In this document: in pieces, positions 44,487 to 54,458 of the stretch
Numbering within the stretch: position 1 is the stretch's first letter
Layout: each line of letters opens with the position of its first letter
Notes under the pieces: generated by a model
What the model saw: only the letters and a program-made list of their open reading frames with translations
What the model was told of the DNA's origin: nothing
Database searches by the model: none
Program-made: the position numbers and the translations under genes
Origin: an uncultured Alphaproteobacteria bacterium
GTDB lineage: Bacteria; Pseudomonadota; Alphaproteobacteria; Rhodobacterales; Rhodobacteraceae
Direction: 5' to 3'
Length of the DNA: 64,000 bases
Assembly (NCBI GenBank): GCA_902596985.1
Contig: CACJWR010000001.1
Coordinates: forward strand, 94,189 to 158,188

Positions 44487-46940
44487 ATGTCTTTTTTAGA
44501 AAAAGTTGACTATCCAGACTCAACTGCAAAGGAGTATTCAAAAAAGTTTTTACTATTCATTTTTGTAAAAACCCTGGGAATTTTACTATTTTTTTCATCA
44601 CTCTTTATATTGCTTTCCGTGATCACATACTCCAAAAATGATCCTAGCTTCCGAAATGCCAACGACGGTGAAATTGCAAATCTATTTGGTAAATTTGGCT
44701 CTTATTTAGCAGACTCTCTTCATGTAGCGATTGGAGTTACTATGCTTACATTACCAATATTCCTACTTGCTTGGTCGAGTAGATTGCTCTTTACTGCCAG
44801 TCCAATTTATCTTTTCAAAAGAATAATCTTGCTACCTCTTTTCATTGGCTTTTTCTCAGTATTTTTATCAACAACTACTCCCCCAAACTACTGGTCATTT
44901 GAGTATGGTCTAGGTGGAATATTTGGTGATACATTTTTGAAGAAACTACTAATTTTTCAACCCATCGAGATAAATCAGTGGCTTCAAACGATTGCAATAA
45001 TCTGTCTAGCCTTTTCTATTTTTTTGTTTTTTCTTGTTGCTGGTTTTAAAAAGCATGAGATTTACTCTTTGACAAGAAATAGAGTTCGGCATTTAAAGAT
45101 TTTTTTGGTAGGATCATATAAAGCTCTTAAAATTCTCTTAAAAACCATATCTTCATCCGGGAAGAAGAATTTAGAGACAGATAATCATAAGAATGCTTGT
45201 ATAAAGCTATACGACCCTGCAATAAAAAATAACGACTATCAAGATACAAATAACGATTTTTCTGCTTCTACGGAAAATGAAAAAGATCTTATAAATGGAA
45301 TTTATAATAGGCCTCCTATTAGAATTTTTGGTAATGGAAGGATAAAAACAAGATCTAACAAAATTAAGAGTAGTAACAGAGCTGCTTCCGAAGCGCAGCC
45401 ATCGCTAGATTTAACTCAAAATAAAGAAAAATACCGTTATCCCCCTTTAGCTCTGCTTAGTGATTATACATATCAATCAGTAAGCTCTGTGAGCTCTGTT
45501 TCATTAAATGAAAATGCAAAAATGCTTGAAGCCGTATTAGAGGATTATGGCGTAAGAGGGAATATTATTTCTGTAAAGCCCGGTCCTGTAGTAACGCTAT
45601 ACGAGCTAGAACCAGCTGCGGGTTTGAAAGCTAGCCGAGTAATTTCATTATCTGAAGATATAGCCAGGTCAATGTCTGCTTTGGCAACCAGAGTCTCTAC
45701 AATACCAGGTCGATCCGTGATAGGAATTGAACTACCAAATTCAAGCAGAGAAAAAGTTTTTTTAAAAGAGCTTTTGTCATCAAAAAGTTATGAAGATTGC
45801 CGTTTTCAATTACCACTGGCCTTGGGCAAAGATATAGGCGGAGAGCCCGTGATAGCAAATCTAGCAAAAATGCCCCATCTGTTGATAGCAGGAACAACTG
45901 GGTCAGGAAAATCAGTTGGGATCAATACAATGATCCTATCCCTTTTATACAGGCTTACTCCAGATCAATGTAGATTGATAATGATTGATCCTAAAATGTT
46001 AGAATTATCTGTTTATGATGGCATACCTCATCTGCTTAGTCCTGTGGTCACTGACCCCAAGAAAGCAGTTGTAGCTCTTAAGTGGGCGGTATTAGAAATG
46101 GAAAATAGATATAAAAAGATGTCACGGATGGGTGTTCGAAATATAGAAAGCTTTAACTCGAAGGTAAGCGAAGCAATCAAGAAAGGAGAAACTTTCTCAA
46201 GAACTGTTCAAGTAGGATTTGATCAAAATACAGGTGAGCCACTTTATGAAGAACAGAGAGAAGAACCCAAAGCATTACCGTTTATAGTCATTATAGTTGA
46301 TGAAATGGCGGACCTAATGATGGTTGCAGGAAAAGAGATAGAAGGGTGCATTCAGAGATTGGCACAAATGGCAAGAGCGGCAGGTATACATCTTATTATG
46401 GCTACTCAAAGGCCCTCGGTAGATGTTATTACGGGAACGATAAAGGCAAACTTTCCCACAAGAATTTCTTTCCAGGTAACCTCAAAAATAGATAGTAGAA
46501 CAATTTTGGGAGAGATGGGCGCTGAACAACTTCTTGGAATGGGCGATATGCTTTATATGGCTAATGGGGGTAAAGTTACCCGCGTTCACGGTCCTTTTGT
46601 ATCCGACGCGGAGGTTGAAGAAATCGTATCTCATTTAAAGGGACAAGGCGTGCCTGAGTACCGGGAAGAAATTTTGGACCCAAAAAATATTGAAAATAAC
46701 GATAGCTTTTTTGATCCATCAGCTACGAATGGTATCAACGATGACGAAGATCTTCTTGAAAACGCATTAGAAATTGTGAGAAGAGATAGGAAGTGCTCAA
46801 CATCATATATTCAAAGAAAATTATCCATTGGATATAACAGAGCAGCAAAAATAGTAGAAGCGTTGGAAGAGAAAGGTTTCGTGTCTCCTGCAAACCATGT
46901 TGGGAAGCGTGATGTATTAATTCCTGAAAACAACATATGA
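44487..46940 (+). CDS. ftsK: DNA translocase FtsK
   Basis: This 817-residue protein couples division to chromosome segregation. Four transmembrane segments lie within residues 20-200, then a short linker rich in charged residues, then the motor: Walker A in AGTTGSGKSVGINT, Walker B in FIVIIVDEMADLMM, and MATQRPSVDVITG. The C-terminal gamma winged helix (about 745-810, CSTSYIQRKLSIGYNRAAKIVEALE) recognises polar sequences. The linker is shorter than in E. coli. The stop overlaps the lolA start (ATGA). Confidence 0.96.
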   Translation: MSFLEKVDYPDSTAKEYSKKFLLFIFVKTLGILLFFSSLFILLSVITYSKNDPSFRNANDGEIANLFGKFGSYLADSLHVAIGVTMLTLPIFLLAWSSRLLFTASPIYLFKRIILLPLFIGFFSVFLSTTTPPNYWSFEYGLGGIFGDTFLKKLLIFQPIEINQWLQTIAIICLAFSIFLFFLVAGFKKHEIYSLTRNRVRHLKIFLVGSYKALKILLKTISSSGKKNLETDNHKNACIKLYDPAIKNNDYQDTNNDFSASTENEKDLINGIYNRPPIRIFGNGRIKTRSNKIKSSNRAASEAQPSLDLTQNKEKYRYPPLALLSDYTYQSVSSVSSVSLNENAKMLEAVLEDYGVRGNIISVKPGPVVTLYELEPAAGLKASRVISLSEDIARSMSALATRVSTIPGRSVIGIELPNSSREKVFLKELLSSKSYEDCRFQLPLALGKDIGGEPVIANLAKMPHLLIAGTTGSGKSVGINTMILSLLYRLTPDQCRLIMIDPKMLELSVYDGIPHLLSPVVTDPKKAVVALKWAVLEMENRYKKMSRMGVRNIESFNSKVSEAIKKGETFSRTVQVGFDQNTGEPLYEEQREEPKALPFIVIIVDEMADLMMVAGKEIEGCIQRLAQMARAAGIHLIMATQRPSVDVITGTIKANFPTRISFQVTSKIDSRTILGEMGAEQLLGMGDMLYMANGGKVTRVHGPFVSDAEVEEIVSHLKGQGVPEYREEILDPKNIENNDSFFDPSATNGINDDEDLLENALEIVRRDRKCSTSYIQRKLSIGYNRAAKIVEALEEKGFVSPANHVGKRDVLIPENNI

Positions 46941-47554
46941 TGCAAATGGGAGATTTTAGAAAAAAGTTTTTCAGAACAATTTTCAGCATTTCTATTATTT
47001 TTATATTTTCGGCTGATAGTGTACTTCCCAAAAATAATACTTTAAAACTAATTCAAGACTATCTCGGAGACATTAGGACACTTCAAGCAAGATTCTCTCA
47101 AACTGATTATATGGGAGAAACTATGACAGGTAACCTTTTCTTAAAAAAACCGGGAAAGATTCGTTTTTCTTATGATCCACCCAATTACTTACAAATTGTT
47201 TCAAAACAACAGGCAGTATTGATATTTGATCCCAAAAACAGCGGTAGCGGTCCTCTATCATACCCCCTTTCTTATACTCCTCTGGGCTTCTTAATCAAAA
47301 ACGATTTGAGCTCATTAATAAGTGAAAATAGTGAGAGTTTTGAGCTTAATGATTTGATCCTCTTGAAAATTCAAAATCCGCAATACCAACTAAGCATTGA
47401 ATTCAATAAAAATCCTGTATCCATAATTGGATGGGAATTCAAAAATCAAATGGGAGAAATGATAAGAATCAGACTTAAAGATATACGAAAAAATAATTAC
47501 ATATCGGATGAGATATTTAAAACTGAAAAGGATTATGAAGATTTCAAAAAATAG
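46937..47554 (+). CDS. lolA: Outer-membrane lipoprotein carrier LolA
   Basis: This 205-residue periplasmic protein has a signal peptide (about 1-31). The mature sequence shows the LolA pattern: LQARFSQTDYMGETMTGNLFLKKPGKIRFSYDPP, followed by LIFDPKNSG and PLSYTPLGFLI. It moves lipoproteins to the outer membrane receptor. It is coupled to ftsK by a four-base overlap, an order I recall from Rhodobacterales. It overlaps convergent xth by eleven bases. Confidence 0.93.
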   Translation: MMQMGDFRKKFFRTIFSISIIFIFSADSVLPKNNTLKLIQDYLGDIRTLQARFSQTDYMGETMTGNLFLKKPGKIRFSYDPPNYLQIVSKQQAVLIFDPKNSGSGPLSYPLSYTPLGFLIKNDLSSLISENSESFELNDLILLKIQNPQYQLSIEFNKNPVSIIGWEFKNQMGEMIRIRLKDIRKNNYISDEIFKTEKDYEDFKK

Positions 47555-48329
47555 AAAGTATAGGAACGTGATCAGAAGGTCTTTCCCAGCCTCTAGCTTC
47601 TGAAAAAATTTGAACTTTGCTTAATTTAGATTTAAGATCTTGGCTTGCCCATATATGATCCAAGCGTCTTCCACGATTTGAAATCTTCCAGTCTCGTGCT
47701 CTATATGACCACCAACTATACAATTTTCCAGACGGTGTCATTTCTCTAAATGTGTCGATCCAGTCTCCACTTTTTTTTATCTCTGATAAAAAGTCTGTTT
47801 CTATTTTTGTATGTGAAACAACGTTTAAAAGAGCTTTATGGCTCCAAACGTCATCTGGTAAAGGGGCTATATTGAAGTCTCCAAGGAGTATAGTTTTCTT
47901 TTTCTTGCCTTTAAAAAATTTATTCTTCATTTCAGAAAGGAAATTGATTTTATGCTCAAATTTAGGATTTAATTTCGTATCGGGTAAATCCCCGCCCGCC
48001 GGAATATAAATATTGTGGACCTTTACACCGTCTTCTAGTTCAATTCCAATGTGTCGAGCATCGTCTTTACCACAAAAATTGAATTTCTCAATTTTCACTA
48101 TTTTACGTTTCGATAAAATTAAGACACCATTATATGACTTTTCCCCCCTAAAAGCTGCGAATTTATAACCCAACTTCTCAAAGTTTTCCAAGGGGAGCTT
48201 TTCGTCAATACATTTTGTTTCTTGGAGACACATAATGTCTGGGCAAGCTAGCTTTAAAAACCTCAATACTAGTTCTTCTCTAAGTCTGACAGAGTTTATA
48301 TTCCATGATGCTACTGCGAGTGACTTCAA
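47544..48329 (-). CDS. xthA: Exodeoxyribonuclease III
   Basis: This 261-residue AP endonuclease/3' phosphatase is for base-excision repair. It has ASWNINSVRLR at the start, CLQETKC with the metal-binding Glu, ILLGDFNIAP, RGRRLDHIWAS, and the final SDHVPI with the catalytic His. The start is a TTG at 48329 overlapping the stop of the winged-helix gene (TTGA), which means translational coupling. Confidence 0.94.
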   Translation of the reverse strand: MKSLAVASWNINSVRLREELVLRFLKLACPDIMCLQETKCIDEKLPLENFEKLGYKFAAFRGEKSYNGVLILSKRKIVKIEKFNFCGKDDARHIGIELEDGVKVHNIYIPAGGDLPDTKLNPKFEHKINFLSEMKNKFFKGKKKKTILLGDFNIAPLPDDVWSHKALLNVVSHTKIETDFLSEIKKSGDWIDTFREMTPSGKLYSWWSYRARDWKISNRGRRLDHIWASQDLKSKLSKVQIFSEARGWERPSDHVPILSIF

Positions 48330-49000
48330 TTTTTCTCGCCCGTAAGTTCGTGATTCAAATAAAACCTGCCCCCTTTATTAATTATAAGATCATTGAGAAT
48401 TAGGCGTTCTTTGATTTTTTTCCTTAATCTGTAAAGGTGTGTTTCGAAAGTATGTGTTTCAATATTGGGATTTAACATCCAAACTTTTGACATTACTTCC
48501 TCTTTCGTTATTCCTCTATCCCCAGAGTTCAGCAAAGATACAAATATGTCACCTTCTTTTTCAGTTAATAAAACGGCCTGTTTATCTTTATAAGTTAATT
48601 TTCTGTCAGAAATTATGAAGCTTATATATCCAAGAACTTTGTTGTTCTCTCTTTTACTTTTCGTTCTTTCGAATATTGGTTGCAATACTTCGACTAGCTC
48701 AACAATACTGAATGGCCGTTTTAGGTAAATATTACCCTTTGGCAATAATTCGAACCTCTTTTGAGTAATTAATATTTTTTCTATCTCCTTAAGTTTATTT
48801 TTTTTTATTTTTGTATTTGATAGAAAGTCTTCGAATTGAGTAGAATCATAATCACTTACTAAAACATCGAGGTCTTCGATGCTTTCCAAAGTAAAATCTA
48901 TCACAACAATAGATCTCCCATTTCTGAATTTGTAATTTTCCAATAAAGTCTTTAGACTATCTCCAAATAACATATTTGACGTTATAATTGCTAAGTTCAC
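48326..49000 (-). CDS. Winged-helix response-regulator-like protein with degenerate receiver
   Basis: This 224-residue protein has a C-terminal OmpR-type winged helix (about 125-217; LTEKEGDIFVSLLNSGDRGITKEEVM, then THTFETHLYRLRKKIKE). The N-terminal half looks like a receiver (strands at 2-6, 33-35, 46-49), with Asp50 in VLVSDYDS and a Lys-Arg-Pro-Phe at about 94-97. The usual acidic pair after the first strand is replaced by Ser-Asn, so phosphorylation is doubtful. The start is GTG at 49000. It is coupled to xthA and divergent from ribA. This position beside xthA and ribA is one I recall from Rhodobacterales. Target genes unknown. Confidence 0.82.
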   Translation of the reverse strand: MNLAIITSNMLFGDSLKTLLENYKFRNGRSIVVIDFTLESIEDLDVLVSDYDSTQFEDFLSNTKIKKNKLKEIEKILITQKRFELLPKGNIYLKRPFSIVELVEVLQPIFERTKSKRENNKVLGYISFIISDRKLTYKDKQAVLLTEKEGDIFVSLLNSGDRGITKEEVMSKVWMLNPNIETHTFETHLYRLRKKIKERLILNDLIINKGGRFYLNHELTGEKN

Positions 49001-49108
49001 GTTTTTTACCTTAAGTGAATAAAAATTATAAGATATACATCTACTAAAAATTTCCTTAGCATCAACTTAACATAAAAATTGAAATTCTAAACCAATTGAC
49101 ACAATAAA

Positions 49109-50203
49109 ATGTTTTTAAGCTCATCTGAAATATCTTCGAGGTTGGCATCAGATTTACGATTAGGACTACCAGTCATCTTGTATGATGCAAAAACATATTT
49201 TTTAATTTCAGCGATAGAAACATTGTATTCAGAGAAACTAGATAAAATAATGGAGATTGCGAAAAACCAGAATTTTGAGATAGCTATAACTAATAGAAGA
49301 GCAAAGGTATTAAACGTTAGAATATATAATGAATCAGTTACTAGAATTTCGATAAGAGAAAAAGTTAGCATACAACTCATTCAAGCTATCGCAGATCCTT
49401 CAAAGGATCTAGATTATCCACTTAAGGGCCCATTCCAAAGCGAGAGAAATGGTAAATTCAACATTGCTAGTGTATCACTATCCCTTTGTAAGAAAGCAAG
49501 ACTTTTGCCAGCATCAATACTTGTAAATATACCAAAAAGTATACGGGACGAGTTGGTATCTTCCCAAATATCTGAGTCTGATATTGGTGATTTAAAGATT
49601 AAGCGTGAGGCGACCAAGTTTTTGCCCAATTTGAGCTCGGCCCAACTACCCATCAGTGGACAACAAAATATAAGCCTATCTGTTTTCAGAGAAGTAACAG
49701 ATTTAACTGAACATTATGCGATAGTTTTCGGCAATCCTAAAATCAATCAACCTGCTTTAACACGCGTACATTCTGCTTGTTTTACAGGAGATTTACTTGG
49801 CTCAGAAAAATGTGATTGTGGGGAACAATTTAGAGTCTCAATGTCAAAGATGAGAGATGAGGGAAATGGGATTTTGTTATATTTAAACCAGGAAGGTAGA
49901 GGAATTGGCTTGGCTAACAAAATGAGAGCGTATCATCTCCAAAATATTGGTTTTGATACAGTCGATGCTAATCATAGACTTGGTTTTGAAGATGACGAAA
50001 GAGACCTAGAGATTGCTGCAAAGATTTTAAAATCTTTAGGTGTAAGCGACATAAAGCTAATGACCAATAACCCAAAAAAAATCGAACTTTTAACTGATAA
50101 TGGGATCACAGTCAAAGAAAGAGTACCATTGATAGTAAACATGAATCCTAATAATAAAACTTACTTAAAAACAAAAGCTGAAAAAAGTGGGCACCTTTTC
50201 TAA
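49109..50203 (+). CDS. ribA: GTP cyclohydrolase II with degenerate N-terminal domain
   Basis: This 364-residue protein has a C-terminal GTP cyclohydrolase II domain (about 165-345) with zinc cysteines in CFTGDLLGSEKCDCG, and YLNQEGRGIGLANKMRAY and DANHRLGFEDDERD. It opens GTP toward riboflavin. The N-terminal half resembles the DHBP synthase fold in position (DLRLGLPVILYDAK), but I cannot see its acidic active-site motifs, so a second activity is unlikely. This long form is known in Rhodobacterales. Start ATG at 49109. Confidence 0.92.
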   Translation: MFLSSSEISSRLASDLRLGLPVILYDAKTYFLISAIETLYSEKLDKIMEIAKNQNFEIAITNRRAKVLNVRIYNESVTRISIREKVSIQLIQAIADPSKDLDYPLKGPFQSERNGKFNIASVSLSLCKKARLLPASILVNIPKSIRDELVSSQISESDIGDLKIKREATKFLPNLSSAQLPISGQQNISLSVFREVTDLTEHYAIVFGNPKINQPALTRVHSACFTGDLLGSEKCDCGEQFRVSMSKMRDEGNGILLYLNQEGRGIGLANKMRAYHLQNIGFDTVDANHRLGFEDDERDLEIAAKILKSLGVSDIKLMTNNPKKIELLTDNGITVKERVPLIVNMNPNNKTYLKTKAEKSGHLF

Positions 50204-50205
50204 CC

Positions 50206-50868
50206 TTACTGCCTTGAACCAAAAATAGCTGTGCCGACTCGTACAAATGTTGCACCACAATTTATTGCTGCGATATAATCTGAACTCATACCCATTGATA
50301 ATTCTAGAAGACCATTGTCATCAGCTAGCTTTTTTAGAAGCCTAAAATGTGTTTTAGGTGAAGCGTTAATTGGTGGGATGCACATTAAACCTACAATGTT
50401 TAGATCCATAAACTTCTGGATTGTATCCATAAACTCACTCAGCTTTCCGGGCTCAATACCGGCTTTTTGTTGCTCTAAACCTGTATTAACTTGAATAAAA
50501 ATTTTTGGGCAGAATCCTCTTTTTTGAGCTTCGTCTGATATCTTCTCAGCTAATAAGTTTCTATCTAAGCTATGTATATAATCAAATAAGCCGAATACCT
50601 TTTTCACTTTATTTGACTGTAATGGACCCAAGAGGTGTAAATTTATGACTTTATTTTCTTTCTTCAATTCATGCCACTTCAACACTGCTTCTTGAACTTT
50701 ATTTTCACCAAAGTGAGAATGGCCCTCCTCTATAACAGGTTTTATTTGATCCATGGACTTTGTTTTGGATACAGCAATTAGGTTAACAGCACCTTTTTTT
50801 CGACCTGCTTCGATTTCCTGTGATGCGATTTGATTGTTAATCGTTTCTAATTTACTTATTTGTGTCAT
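50206..50868 (-). CDS. YggS-family pyridoxal-phosphate homeostasis protein
   Basis: This 220-residue PLP-binding TIM-barrel protein has the lysine in LIAVSKTKS near residue 35, then HFGENKVQEA, HLLGPLQSNKVK, and the end SMGMSSDYIAAINCGATFVRVGTAIFG. It buffers free PLP and amino-acid pools. The ATG at 50868 is preferred over 50877 on ribosome-site spacing. It overlaps the end of the malonyl-CoA synthetase gene by about 17 bases. Confidence 0.92.
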   Translation of the reverse strand: MTQISKLETINNQIASQEIEAGRKKGAVNLIAVSKTKSMDQIKPVIEEGHSHFGENKVQEAVLKWHELKKENKVINLHLLGPLQSNKVKKVFGLFDYIHSLDRNLLAEKISDEAQKRGFCPKIFIQVNTGLEQQKAGIEPGKLSEFMDTIQKFMDLNIVGLMCIPPINASPKTHFRLLKKLADDNGLLELSMGMSSDYIAAINCGATFVRVGTAIFGSRQ

Positions 50869-52375
50869 TGAATTCATCCCTGTATATATCTCTCAGCACA
50901 TTTTTCTGTACTTTTCCCATTGAGTTTCTTGGCAATTCTCTAATAACATGTATTTTTTTCGGCAATTTAAAAGCTGCAAGATTTTTTCGAAGAGTTTCAG
51001 TAAGAATATCGATGTTAATGCTGTGTCCTTTTTTCTCAACTATCATTGCTAAAATACCCTCACCAAAATCTGGGTGTGACACCCCAACAACCGCAGATTC
51101 GTCAACATTACTATCCTGGTTGATAACTGTCTCGATTTCTTTTGGATAAACATTTAAACCCCCTGTTATTATAAGGTCCTTATTTCGTCCCACTATTGTA
51201 AGGTATTTATCTTGATCTAGGAAACCCATGTCACCAGTAATAAAATAACCGTCGTCTTTAAATTCGCTTTTTGTTTTCTCTGGTTGTTTCCAGTACCCCT
51301 TGAATACATTAGGGCCTTTTACCTCCACAACGCCTATATCCCCATTTTTTTTTTCTTCGTCTTCAAACTCCAAGTCTGTTATTCTTATGTCAACATCTTC
51401 AAGAACCATACCGACAGTCCCTGCTTTTCTTTCACCAATATATGGATTTGAAGTTATCATGTTTGTTTCTGTCATTCCGTACCGTTCTAAAATTTTATGC
51501 CCAGTACGAAACTCAAATTCTTTGTGCGTTTCTGTCAATAAAGGCGCACTTCCCGAAATAAAAAGGCGTATGTTTTTAGTTATTTCCTTATTAAATTTGT
51601 TATTTGTTAATAATCGGGTGTAGAAGGTTGGAATGCCCATCATTACCGTTGTTGAGGGAAGATTTAATATAATGTCATCCACATCAAACTTTTTAAGAAA
51701 TCGAATTTGACTGCCTGAAACTAAGGCAATATTTGTTGCTACAAATAGACCATGTGTATGGTAAATGGGCAGAGCATGTAACAATATATCGGAAGCAGTA
51801 AACTCCCACGCCTGTGAAAGGGTTAGGGCGTTTGAAAGCAAGTTTTTTTGAGAAAGCATAGCGCCCTTTGATTGACCAGTCGTTCCTGAAGTGTAAAGAA
51901 TTGCTGCCGTATCATCTTCAACTAGTCGTTCAATAAATTCTAGAGGTTCATTTTCATTAAAATTTGAAAAAAAACTTCCTTTGTAATCAGCATCTATTGT
52001 TTCTATGTTGAAGCTTCTTTTTTTTTCTAATGAATCCAATTCCTTTAGCATTTTTGAAGTGGTTATAAAAACTTTACATTCGCTATCATTTAGGAAATAT
52101 TTAACTTCAAACCCCGTATAGCTCGTATTTAAAGGTATAAGTATTATACCTAGTTGAACACATGCACCGTAAATTGTGAAAACGTGATGAGATTTTTCTA
52201 TTTGAAGAACTAAGCGGTCCCCCTTTTCCAAACCAAGTTTCTTTAGACAATTTGCCGTACACTTTATTTCATTTAAAAATTTATCATATGTAAGTGTCTT
52301 ATCCAGGCCAGAAAAACTTAGAAAAATTTTTGAACGTAGGTTCTTGGCAAACAACTGATCGAATAGCGGGTTCAT
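50852..52375 (-). CDS. matB: Malonyl-CoA synthetase (malonate-CoA ligase)
   Basis: This 507-residue acyl-adenylating enzyme shows AMP-binding motif TAAILYTSGTTGQSKGAMLS, then ALPIYHTHGLFV, ILERYGMTETNMITSNPYIGERKAGTVG (typical for MatB), GYFITGDMGFLD and the catalytic Lys in PRNSMGKVQKN. The start NPLFDQLF and the GSAPLL region also match MatB. It should make malonyl-CoA from free malonate, for fatty acid synthesis alongside AccD. It ends three bases after the OYE gene on the same strand. Confidence 0.88.
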   Translation of the reverse strand: MNPLFDQLFAKNLRSKIFLSFSGLDKTLTYDKFLNEIKCTANCLKKLGLEKGDRLVLQIEKSHHVFTIYGACVQLGIILIPLNTSYTGFEVKYFLNDSECKVFITTSKMLKELDSLEKKRSFNIETIDADYKGSFFSNFNENEPLEFIERLVEDDTAAILYTSGTTGQSKGAMLSQKNLLSNALTLSQAWEFTASDILLHALPIYHTHGLFVATNIALVSGSQIRFLKKFDVDDIILNLPSTTVMMGIPTFYTRLLTNNKFNKEITKNIRLFISGSAPLLTETHKEFEFRTGHKILERYGMTETNMITSNPYIGERKAGTVGMVLEDVDIRITDLEFEDEEKKNGDIGVVEVKGPNVFKGYWKQPEKTKSEFKDDGYFITGDMGFLDQDKYLTIVGRNKDLIITGGLNVYPKEIETVINQDSNVDESAVVGVSHPDFGEGILAMIVEKKGHSINIDILTETLRKNLAAFKLPKKIHVIRELPRNSMGKVQKNVLRDIYRDEFNDTNK

Positions 52376-52378
52376 AGA

Positions 52379-53512
52379 TTAGGGCTTCTCATTGATGTCA
52401 CTCAATGCTGACTTCCACTTACTCAGCCACCAGCGATATTGCTGTGGCCATTCCTTGAAATCCTTATTTTGATTTGCAATTTCTCTTGCCTGATTTGTCC
52501 AAAACGGATTAAAAAGATGTTGTCTTCCCAAAGCGATCAAATCTGCTTTTTCTTCTTCTAAGATGGTATTTGCAAAGTCAAAAGTTCTAATCAGCCCCAC
52601 AGCTTGTGTCTTAATACCTACCTCTTTCTTGATTTTTGCTGCAAAAGGAACTTGAAAACCAGACTTTCTTTTTTGGCCAGAAGCGGTAGCCCCTTTAGAG
52701 GAATTGCCACCTGAAGAGCAGTCAACGACATCTACTCCCTGTTCCTTTAGAATATGGCAGAAATTAATGCTATCTTCTATAGTCCATCCGCCATCTAATC
52801 CATCTTCAGCAGATATTCGAACGAAAAGAGGAACTTTTTCTCCTATTGTTTCCCTAACTTTTTCAACCACTTCCAAAGGAAAACGCATTCTGTTCTCTAT
52901 TGACCCGCCATACTCATCATTTCTTGAATTAGATAATGGAGACAGAAAGCTATGAAGAAGGTATCCATGTGCCATATGAATCTCTATAACCTCAAACCCT
53001 GCCTCTATCGACCTCTCAGATGCCTTTACAAATGCATCTCTAACTTCACCCAATTCTTTTTTTTCCATTTTTCTTGGCTTTAACCACCCCTCATCTAAAG
53101 GCCGATCCATAGGCGCAATTGGTTCCCATATAATATCACCTCTATCAGTGTCGATAGTTGTTTGCGGACCGTTGCCGTGCCACGGTCTTTGCATGCTCGC
53201 TTTTTGTCCTGCGTGACCTAATTGGATGGCTGGAATTGACCCCAACACCTTAATCGATTGAGTAATTTCTTTTAATCCTTTTATTTGCTTGTCATCCCAA
53301 ATGCCTAAGCACCCATTAGTTATTCGTCCTTGAGCAGTAACTCCTGTAGCTTCAAGAAAAATGAGCCCCGCTCCACCCATTGCGAGTTGGCCGTAATGTG
53401 TTTTATGGTGCGTTTGAATGTAACCTTCTTTAGCCGAATATTGGCACATTGGAGACACAACCACACGATTTTTAAGGTTTACATCACGTATCTTTAAATT
53501 TTCAAAAAGCAT
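52379..53512 (-). CDS. NADH:flavin oxidoreductase, old yellow enzyme family (NamA-like)
   Basis: This 377-residue FMN TIM-barrel enzyme shows RVVVSPMCQYSA at the N terminus, LIFLEATGVTAQGRI, QLGHAGQKAS, the substrate-binding His pair in EIHMAHGYLLHSFLSPLSN, and DEYGGSIENRMRFPLEVV. The fit is to the YqjM/NamA class, which reduces activated C=C bonds; the natural substrate is unknown. It is upstream of matB on the same strand, four bases apart, but a shared pathway is not evident. Confidence 0.9.
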   Translation of the reverse strand: MLFENLKIRDVNLKNRVVVSPMCQYSAKEGYIQTHHKTHYGQLAMGGAGLIFLEATGVTAQGRITNGCLGIWDDKQIKGLKEITQSIKVLGSIPAIQLGHAGQKASMQRPWHGNGPQTTIDTDRGDIIWEPIAPMDRPLDEGWLKPRKMEKKELGEVRDAFVKASERSIEAGFEVIEIHMAHGYLLHSFLSPLSNSRNDEYGGSIENRMRFPLEVVEKVRETIGEKVPLFVRISAEDGLDGGWTIEDSINFCHILKEQGVDVVDCSSGGNSSKGATASGQKRKSGFQVPFAAKIKKEVGIKTQAVGLIRTFDFANTILEEEKADLIALGRQHLFNPFWTNQAREIANQNKDFKEWPQQYRWWLSKWKSALSDINEKP

Positions 53513-53540
53513 TTGCTCTCCTTATCCTGTATCAAATAAT

Positions 53541-54458
53541 TTATTCTCTTTTTAAGACAATTAATAGTATTCCAGGTGTGATCATAAATAGGCTCAACCA
53601 TCCAGAAAGTCCTAAAAGTTCGCCGAGTATCAGTAACCCTAAAACTGACCCAATTGGTGGAACAGAAGATAATATAGCTGATATTGAAGCAGATCCAATT
53701 TTTTGTGAGGCATAGGTAATAAAAAATATTCCTATAAGATTAGGAACAAAACCTTGATATATCATTTGTAGCACTAAAATTTCGTTTGGTGCTTCTACAA
53801 AACCCTTAGGAAGAAATATGAAATAAATAGGAAGATAAAAGATTGCATTTATCACCGATCCACAAAAGAGCAATTGGGTCATTGTGACATTCCACAACCT
53901 ACTTAAAACAACGTAAATAGAAAAAAATATCGCTCCTATGATAAAAAATATATCTCCAATCCAGGTGTTTGAAAAATTTAGTTCTAGTCCATCATAAACA
54001 GCTAGACAAGCCCCAAACAAAATTGTTGCCGCTCCAAACATTTGCTGAATAAATATTTTTTGTTTCAGAAGAAAAAATCCAAATATCAAGGTAAAGAACG
54101 GCATGAGCCCGTTCATAAATATACCTCCATGAGACGCTGGTGCGTAAATAAATCCACTAAAAACACAAAGAATGTAAATTGGTCCAAGTAAAAAAGTAAT
54201 TACTATTACTCTGAGAAAACTCATGGTTTGCCAGGGTTTAAAATATAATACAATGGGTAATGCTATTAATGACGACAAACCATAACGAAATGCCGCGAAA
54301 TCGTAAATAGTTAAAGTGGAACTAACGCCAGATCTTGTAACTACCAACCAAAATGACCAGATAAAAACAACTGAGATACCAGCAATTAACCCTAAAAAAT
54401 ATTCGCCTTTGATGTTGATCGAAGGTTTAACTATCAATATTAACTCTTTCTTTAACAA
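53541..54458 (-). CDS. EamA/DMT-superfamily transporter
   Basis: This 305-residue membrane protein has about ten hydrophobic segments in two halves, each with an EamA repeat (FIWSFWLVVTRSGVSS near 32-47 and a second in the region 160-300). Drug/metabolite transporters export or import small metabolites; substrate unknown. The start is uncertain: TTG at 54458 is used because no ATG lies before the first membrane segment. Confidence 0.85.
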   Translation of the reverse strand: MLKKELILIVKPSINIKGEYFLGLIAGISVVFIWSFWLVVTRSGVSSTLTIYDFAAFRYGLSSLIALPIVLYFKPWQTMSFLRVIVITFLLGPIYILCVFSGFIYAPASHGGIFMNGLMPFFTLIFGFFLLKQKIFIQQMFGAATILFGACLAVYDGLELNFSNTWIGDIFFIIGAIFFSIYVVLSRLWNVTMTQLLFCGSVINAIFYLPIYFIFLPKGFVEAPNEILVLQMIYQGFVPNLIGIFFITYASQKIGSASISAILSSVPPIGSVLGLLILGELLGLSGWLSLFMITPGILLIVLKRE

